The notes under the pieces: model-generated | The model's input: only the letters and a program-made list of their open reading frames with translations | The model's database searches: none | Told to the model about the DNA's origin: nothing | Position numbers and translations under genes: made by a program | Part shown: positions 5,850 through 9,475 of the stretch, one piece after another | How the letters are laid out: every line of letters starts with the position of its first letter | How positions within the stretch are numbered: the first letter of the stretch is position 1 | Assembly: GCA_946481585.1 (NCBI GenBank) | Contig: CAMLOF010000100.1 | Coordinates: forward strand, 1-9,475 | Reading direction: 5' to 3' | Length of the DNA stretch: 9,475 nt | Source: an uncultured Macromonas sp. | Lineage (GTDB): Bacteria; Pseudomonadota; Gammaproteobacteria; Burkholderiales; Burkholderiaceae

Positions 5850-6557
5850 ATGATCGACACCGACCCATTTGCACCTTTGCGCGCCCACGGCATGCCGCTG
5901 CACGCCGTCTTTGACTTGGATGGCCTGCCACACGATGTGCTGGACCGCCTGGCACTGACTGAGGATGAGCGCCAGTGTTACCGGCAGCTGATCTTGATCG
6001 GCAACCTGGGTGGCGGGTTCTGGCAGGCCCTGCGCCAGCGTGGCATGCATGGCAGCGCGCCCGTGGATACCTTTGTGGGCGAATGCATACGAGAGTGGAT
6101 GGAAGGACCCATGGCCGGGCACGCCTGGCTGCAGCTGTTTCCAGGCACAAGACCGATCGGGTTGCAACGCTTGGGTGAGCTGGCGGGGTGGCACCACTCG
6201 TCGCCGTTCTGGGTAGGGGTGGATGCGGAATGGGGCAGCTGGTTTGCCTACCGCGCGGCGGTGCTGGCGGACACGTCGCTGCCCGTCACGCCACGGCGAG
6301 AGTCTGCGTCACCGTGCCTGAGCTGCAGCGGCCAGCCGTGCGTGAGTGCCTGCCCCGCTGGGGCGTTGGCCAGTGATCAGACTGGGACCTGGCGCTTGCA
6401 GGCCTGCCTGGACTACCGGAAGCAGCCCGGCTCAGCGTGCCTGGACCGTTGCCTGGCGCGCAACGCCTGCCCGGTCGGTGAATCGCACCGCTACAGTGAA
6501 GAGCAGATCGCCTACCACTACCTGCATTCGATGCGCGCCATCCGCGAGTGGTACTGA
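5850..6557 (+). CDS. Double-cluster iron-sulfur protein, QueG-ferredoxin-like, function unknown
   Basis: 235-residue soluble protein. The C-terminal half carries two four-cysteine clusters: C156-x2-C159-x4-C164-x3-C168-P, then C186-x10-C197-x3-C201-x5-C207-P. Their spacing suggests two [4Fe-4S] centres of the bacterial ferredoxin type, similar to the C-terminal part of epoxyqueuosine reductase QueG. The enzyme itself is ~350 residues or more with a cobalamin-binding catalytic domain, which I cannot recognise here: the N-terminal ~145 residues are short and aromatic-rich (GWHHSSPFWVGVDAEWGSWFAYRAA, 113-137) and show no other domain I know. It is therefore more likely an electron-transfer or assembly protein than a true QueG. 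The ATG at 5850 has only a weak GGGA upstream. It is the last gene of the plus-strand run; its stop is 13 bases from the convergent ybeY stop. Confidence 0.8.
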   Translation: MIDTDPFAPLRAHGMPLHAVFDLDGLPHDVLDRLALTEDERQCYRQLILIGNLGGGFWQALRQRGMHGSAPVDTFVGECIREWMEGPMAGHAWLQLFPGTRPIGLQRLGELAGWHHSSPFWVGVDAEWGSWFAYRAAVLADTSLPVTPRRESASPCLSCSGQPCVSACPAGALASDQTGTWRLQACLDYRKQPGSACLDRCLARNACPVGESHRYSEEQIAYHYLHSMRAIREWY

Positions 6558-6570
6558 CGCGCCGCCAGCC

Positions 6571-7029
6571 TCAACCCGCGTAGGGGTTGGGGTAGCCCAG
6601 GCGGGCCAGGATCTCGATCTCGCGTGCTTCCATGGCTTCGGCGTCTTCTTCACTGGTTTCATGGTCCCAGCCCTGGGCGTGCAGCGCGCCATGCACCAGT
6701 AGGTGCGCGTAATGGGCTTGCAACGTCTTGCCCTGTTCTGCCGCCTCGCGCGCCACCACCGGTGCGCACAGCACCAGGTCGGCCATCACCACGGGTTCCA
6801 GCGCGTAGTCGAAGGTCAGCACATTGGTGGCGTAGTCTTTCTGGCGGTAATCGCGGTTCAGTGCCTGGCCCTCTTCGGCATCGACGATTCGCACGGTGAG
6901 TTCGCCGTCGGTGTCGAGCGCATGGCGCAGCCAGCGGATCACCTTCTGGCGGGGCAGGGCGGCACGGTGTTCGGCCACGCCGTCAAAACGGCCGAATTGC
7001 AGGGAGAGAGACAGGTCGGGCAGGGTCAT
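6571..7029 (-). CDS. ybeY: Endoribonuclease YbeY, 16S rRNA maturation factor
   Basis: 152-residue metal-dependent single-strand RNase of the UPF0054 family, involved in 16S rRNA 3'-end maturation and ribosome quality control in the cytoplasm. The zinc-binding H-x3-H-x5-H motif is intact as [11 protein letters not shown] (H113, H117, H123). The conserved segments [19 protein letters not shown] (57-75) and [13 protein letters not shown] (84-96) are typical of the family. Length is normal. The ATG at 7029 overlaps the stop of the upstream TfoX-domain gene by 4 bases (ATGA), implying translational coupling. It is the last gene of the phoH block. YbeY and the PhoH-type YbeZ are adjacent in many bacteria, so the grouping supports both calls. 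Confidence 0.96.
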   Translation of the reverse strand: MTLPDLSLSLQFGRFDGVAEHRAALPRQKVIRWLRHALDTDGELTVRIVDAEEGQALNRDYRQKDYATNVLTFDYALEPVVMADLVLCAPVVAREAAEQGKTLQAHYAHLLVHGALHAQGWDHETSEEDAEAMEAREIEILARLGYPNPYAG

Positions 7030-7418
7030 TTCGATGACTTTCGGGTGGGGCGGCGTTTGTTTGTGGGGCGTGCCTGGGCACGTAACGCGGCTTCCCAGGC
7101 CAGGCGGGCCCAGGGCAGCATCAGTGCGGGGGATTCCATCGCTTCCTCGGGCGCCGCGTGGTAGTGCAGAGACATGTCCTTGCCCTTGGCCTGGTAGACA
7201 AAGCGCGGGCAGCCCGCGTCGCGGAACGCGGGCAGGGTGTCGTCGTCCGTCTTGAGCCACAGGCGTTCGCCGTCGCCCAGGTCGGCAATGATGGCGAACG
7301 TGAGGCCGTCGACGCTGATGCCCCAGCCGCCGAACATGCGCCGCGCCAGACCCGGGCCTATGCCTTGCAGCAGTTCCAGGCAATAGGCGGTGAATTCGGG
7401 CAGCTCGCGCGTGGCCAT
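7026..7418 (-). CDS. TfoX N-terminal domain protein
   Basis: 130-residue protein covering the TfoX N-terminal domain. Signature [19 protein letters not shown] (26-44) is followed by a strand-rich core ([25 protein letters not shown], 52-76) and a C-terminal helix ([13 protein letters not shown], 102-114). The last residues form a basic tail (K121-R-R-P-T-R-K-S-S-K130). TfoX/Sxy proteins regulate competence genes with CRP in gamma-proteobacteria, but the C-terminal TfoX domain is absent here, and stand-alone N-terminal-domain proteins have no settled function. The gene lies 6 bases after phoH and overlaps ybeY by 4, so all three should be translated from one message. The ATG at 7418 gives the family's usual beginning; no good ribosome binding site is visible, which fits coupling from phoH. 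Confidence 0.88.
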   Translation of the reverse strand: MATRELPEFTAYCLELLQGIGPGLARRMFGGWGISVDGLTFAIIADLGDGERLWLKTDDDTLPAFRDAGCPRFVYQAKGKDMSLHYHAAPEEAMESPALMLPWARLAWEAALRAQARPTNKRRPTRKSSK

Positions 7419-7424
7419 GGGTGT

Positions 7425-8414
7425 TCAGCGGCTGGTGGTTCGTGTGCTGCGCCGCGGTGGTGGTGCGCTGTCGTCATGTGGCGCACTGCTACCCGCGTCG
7501 TAGGCGTCAACAATGCGCGCCACCAGCGGGTGGCGCACCACGTCGGCGCTGGTCAGGCGGTTGAAGGCAATGCCCTTGACGCGCTTGAGCACGCGTTCGG
7601 CGTCAATCAGGCCGCTCAACTGGGTGCGCGGCAGGTCGATCTGGCTCACGTCCCCTGTGACCACGGCCTTGCTGCCGAAGCCGATGCGGGTGAGGAACAT
7701 CTTCATCTGCTCGGGCGTGGTGTTCTGCGCTTCGTCGAGGATGACGAAGGCGTGGTTGAGCGTGCGACCGCGCATGAAGGCCAGTGGCGCGATCTCGATC
7801 TGCTGGCGTTCGAAGGCCTTTTGCACCTTGTCAAAACCCATCAGGTCGTACAGCGCGTCGTACAGCGGGCGCAGGTAGGGGTCCACCTTCTGCGCCAGGT
7901 CGCCGGGCAGGAACCCCAGGCGCTCACCGGCCTCCACCGCCGGGCGGGTGAGCACGATGCGCTGCACCGCGCTGCGCTCCAGCGCGTCCACCGCGCAGGC
8001 CACGGCCAGGTAGGTCTTGCCGGTGCCTGCCGGGCCTATGCCAAAGGTGATGTCGTGCGTGGCCATGTTGGCCAGGTAGCGCTTCTGGTTGGCGGTGCGG
8101 CCTTGCACTTCGCCACGCCGCGTCTGCATCACCACGGCATCCACCGACTCGCCGGGCAGGGCGGTGTCGCCGCTGAGCATGAGCTGCACCTGTTCCGCCG
8201 GAATGGGGGCGCGCGCCATCTCGTACAGGGCCTGGAGGACTTCCATGGCCTGCTGCGCCTGGGCCTTGGGCCCTTCGACGCGGAACTGCTCGAAGCGGTG
8301 AGCCACTTTCACCTGCAGGGCGGCTTCGATGGTGCGGATGTGCGCGTCCATGGGGCCGCACAGGTGGGCCATGCGGGTGTTGTCCGGGGGGGAGAAGGTG
8401 TGTCTGAGAATCAA
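7425..8414 (-). CDS. phoH: PhoH-family ATPase (YbeZ-like)
   Basis: 329-residue cytoplasmic P-loop protein of the PhoH/YbeZ group, linked to RNA metabolism with YbeY. Walker A is GPAGTGKT (127-134), Walker B VILDEAQN (224-231), and [11 protein letters not shown] (253-263) and [18 protein letters not shown] (155-172) are family hallmarks. The N-terminal segment [29 protein letters not shown] matches the conserved start of YbeZ proteins (xLxPxDNxRLxxLCG). Starting at the first ATG (8372) would cut through this segment, so the start is placed at TTG 8414; no other in-frame ATG, GTG or TTG lies nearby upstream. No clear ribosome binding site is seen. The C-terminal tail after ~310 is low-complexity (Ser/Pro/Arg/Thr). 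It heads the phoH-tfoX-ybeY run and is divergent from ruvA. Confidence 0.93.
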   Translation of the reverse strand: MILRHTFSPPDNTRMAHLCGPMDAHIRTIEAALQVKVAHRFEQFRVEGPKAQAQQAMEVLQALYEMARAPIPAEQVQLMLSGDTALPGESVDAVVMQTRRGEVQGRTANQKRYLANMATHDITFGIGPAGTGKTYLAVACAVDALERSAVQRIVLTRPAVEAGERLGFLPGDLAQKVDPYLRPLYDALYDLMGFDKVQKAFERQQIEIAPLAFMRGRTLNHAFVILDEAQNTTPEQMKMFLTRIGFGSKAVVTGDVSQIDLPRTQLSGLIDAERVLKRVKGIAFNRLTSADVVRHPLVARIVDAYDAGSSAPHDDSAPPPRRSTRTTSR

Positions 8415-8417
8415 ACC

Positions 8418-8423
8418 GATAAT
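8418..8423 (+). promoter_or_regulatory. Possible -10 element for ruvA
   Basis: GATAAT, five of six to the sigma-70 consensus, in the 30-base gap between phoH and ruvA. It would start RNA near 8430, giving a leader of about 15 bases that still contains the ruvA ribosome binding site. No good -35 is seen; any -35 would lie inside the phoH reading frame. Confidence 0.4.
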
Positions 8424-8430
8424 CCGGTAA

Positions 8431-8437
8431 AAGGAAG
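8431..8437 (+). promoter_or_regulatory. Ribosome binding site of ruvA
   Basis: AAGGAAG ending 7 bases before the ATG at 8445. It selects this start, which gives the canonical RuvA N-terminus MIGKLSG, over the longer open frame to the left. Confidence 0.75.
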
Positions 8438-8444
8438 AACCCCA

Positions 8445-9020
8445 ATGATAGGCAAGTTGAGCGGCACCCTGCTGGAAAAGAACCCTCCCCAGATCCTGGT
8501 GGACTGCCATGGCGTGGGCTACGAGGTGGATGTGCCGATGAGCACGTTCTACAACCTGCCCGCTTCGGGCGAGAAGGTGGCGCTGCTGACGCACTTCGTG
8601 GTGCGCGAGGACGCGCAGATCCTCTACGGCTTTGGCACGGCCAGCGAGCGCGAGGCTTTCCGCCAGTTGATCAAGATCAGCGGCGTGGGGCCGCGCACGG
8701 CCTTGAGCATTCTTTCGGGCATGAGCGTGGCCGATCTGGCGCAGGCCGTGACGGCGCAGGAGGTGGCCCGGCTGGTGAAGGTACCCGGCATCGGCAAGAA
8801 GACGGCCGAGCGGCTGTTGCTCGAGCTCAAGGGCAAGATTGGCGCCGAGCTGGGGCCCGTGTCGGGCGCGCCGCAGACGGATGCCCATGGCGACATACAG
8901 CAGGCGCTGCTGGCGCTGGGCTACAACGACAAGGAAGCGGCCGCTGCGCTCAAGGCCCTGCCTGCCGACGTGGGGGTGAGCGAAGGCATCAAGCTGGCGT
9001 TGAAGGCGTTGGCAAAGTGA
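8445..9020 (+). CDS. ruvA: Holliday junction branch-migration protein RuvA
   Basis: 191-residue DNA-binding subunit, normal length, that binds four-way junctions as tetramers and loads the RuvB motors in recombinational repair. Domain I (about 1-62) begins [20 protein letters not shown] and is an OB fold. Domain II has two helix-hairpin-helix motifs: [18 protein letters not shown] (75-92) and [19 protein letters not shown] (110-128). Domain III (about 150-190; [22 protein letters not shown]) is the flexible RuvB-contacting domain. A clear ribosome binding site precedes the ATG. The ruvB start lies 10 bases after its stop, the usual ruvAB operon arrangement; ruvC is not adjacent in this window. 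Confidence 0.98.
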   Translation: MIGKLSGTLLEKNPPQILVDCHGVGYEVDVPMSTFYNLPASGEKVALLTHFVVREDAQILYGFGTASEREAFRQLIKISGVGPRTALSILSGMSVADLAQAVTAQEVARLVKVPGIGKKTAERLLLELKGKIGAELGPVSGAPQTDAHGDIQQALLALGYNDKEAAAALKALPADVGVSEGIKLALKALAK

Positions 9021-9030
9021 GGGCGCGCCG

Positions 9031-9475
9031 ATGAGCATAGAAACCGACGACTTTGCCTTCCAGGCGCCCAAGCGCATGGTGTCTGCCGCGCCAGAGAGCA
9101 CCCGCGAGGAGGCGCTGGAGCGCGCCCTGCGGCCGAAGGGGCTGCAGGAGTACGTGGGCCAGGCCAAGGTGCGCGAGCAGCTGGAAATCTTCATCGGCGC
9201 GGCGAAGAAGCGCCAGGAGGCGCTGGATCACGTGCTGCTGTTCGGCCCGCCCGGGCTGGGCAAGACGACGCTGTCGCACATCATCGCGCACGAACTGGGG
9301 GTGAATTTGCGTCAAACCAGCGGCCCCGTGCTGGAAAAGCCCAAGGACCTGGCCGCGCTGCTGACCAACCTGGAGCCCAACGACGTTCTCTTCATCGACG
9401 AAATCCACCGGCTTTCGCCAGTGGTGGAGGAAATCCTCTACCCCGCGCTGGAGGACTACCAGATCGACATCATGA
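9031..9475 (+). CDS. ruvB: Holliday junction helicase RuvB, 3' end missing
   Basis: First 148 residues of the AAA+ hexameric motor that drives branch migration with RuvA; the frame stays open to the right edge. The N-terminus [10 protein letters not shown] and the block [24 protein letters not shown] (32-55) are typical. Walker A is GPPGLGKT (72-79) and Walker B LFIDEIHR (120-127), followed by [21 protein letters not shown]. The ATG follows the ruvA stop by 10 bases; GAGGG spanning the ruvA stop (9019-9023) can act as ribosome binding site, implying coupled translation. The TGA at the very end of the window (9473-9475) is out of frame, so this is a true edge truncation and not a broken gene. 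Confidence 0.97.
   Translation, partial: MSIETDDFAFQAPKRMVSAAPESTREEALERALRPKGLQEYVGQAKVREQLEIFIGAAKKRQEALDHVLLFGPPGLGKTTLSHIIAHELGVNLRQTSGPVLEKPKDLAALLTNLEPNDVLFIDEIHRLSPVVEEILYPALEDYQIDIM

Noticed and set aside
7158..8444. Long plus-strand extension upstream of ruvA
   Set aside because: It lies opposite phoH and the TfoX gene; RuvA begins at 8445 with a ribosome binding site and the family's exact N-terminus.
8415..9194. Extension of the phoH frame to an upstream ATG at 9194 opposite ruvA and ruvB
   Set aside because: It adds some 260 residues unlike any PhoH protein and is antisense to ruvA.
9473..9475. TGA at the right edge as the end of ruvB
   Set aside because: It is out of frame; the codon in frame is ATG (Met) and RuvB normally continues for about 200 more residues.

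Overview
This is a GC-rich, densely packed chromosomal window from a betaproteobacterium. The protein sequences and the local order (phoH beside ruvAB, a KMSKS-type tyrS, dtd) look most like the Comamonadaceae, for example Acidovorax and relatives. That placement is a judgement from protein character, not a database match. All of the window is accounted for by twelve genes. The longest gap is 127 bases, and I see no transposon, phage, CRISPR, tRNA or rRNA.

Layout from left to right. (1) The 3' part of tyrS (+) runs off the left edge. (2) A four-gene minus-strand block, read from about 4393 down to 951, encodes a membrane sensor histidine kinase, a FixJ-type response regulator overlapping it by 4 bases, an exported GlcG/HbpS-family protein, and an exported ankyrin-repeat protein. 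(3) A plus-strand block from 4432 to 6557 encodes a cation diffusion facilitator, D-aminoacyl-tRNA deacylase (dtd), and a small double-cluster iron-sulfur protein that resembles only the ferredoxin-like part of epoxyqueuosine reductase. (4) A minus-strand block from 8414 down to 6571 is phoH, then a TfoX N-terminal-domain protein, then ybeY. (5) ruvA and the 5' part of ruvB (+) lead off the right edge.

Most genes are housekeeping: tRNA charging and proofreading, rRNA maturation, Holliday-junction processing and metal export. The accessory-looking part is the minus-strand block 951-4393. A sensor kinase and LuxR-type regulator lie beside an exported HbpS-like protein, which recalls the Streptomyces HbpS-SenS-SenR system, where an extracytoplasmic haem-binding protein modulates a kinase. 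The exported ankyrin protein in the same run recalls Pseudomonas AnkB, a periplasmic ankyrin protein that supports a catalase. The gap before the glcG-like gene contains a 7-bp-arm inverted repeat that could be the regulator's operator. I propose this block as a candidate periplasmic redox or haem-sensing system. The proposal rests on family resemblance and gene order only.

Two divergent gene pairs are separated by only 38 and 30 bases, and two convergent pairs by 3 and 13 bases. Promoters and transcript ends must therefore be very compact or overlap coding sequence.
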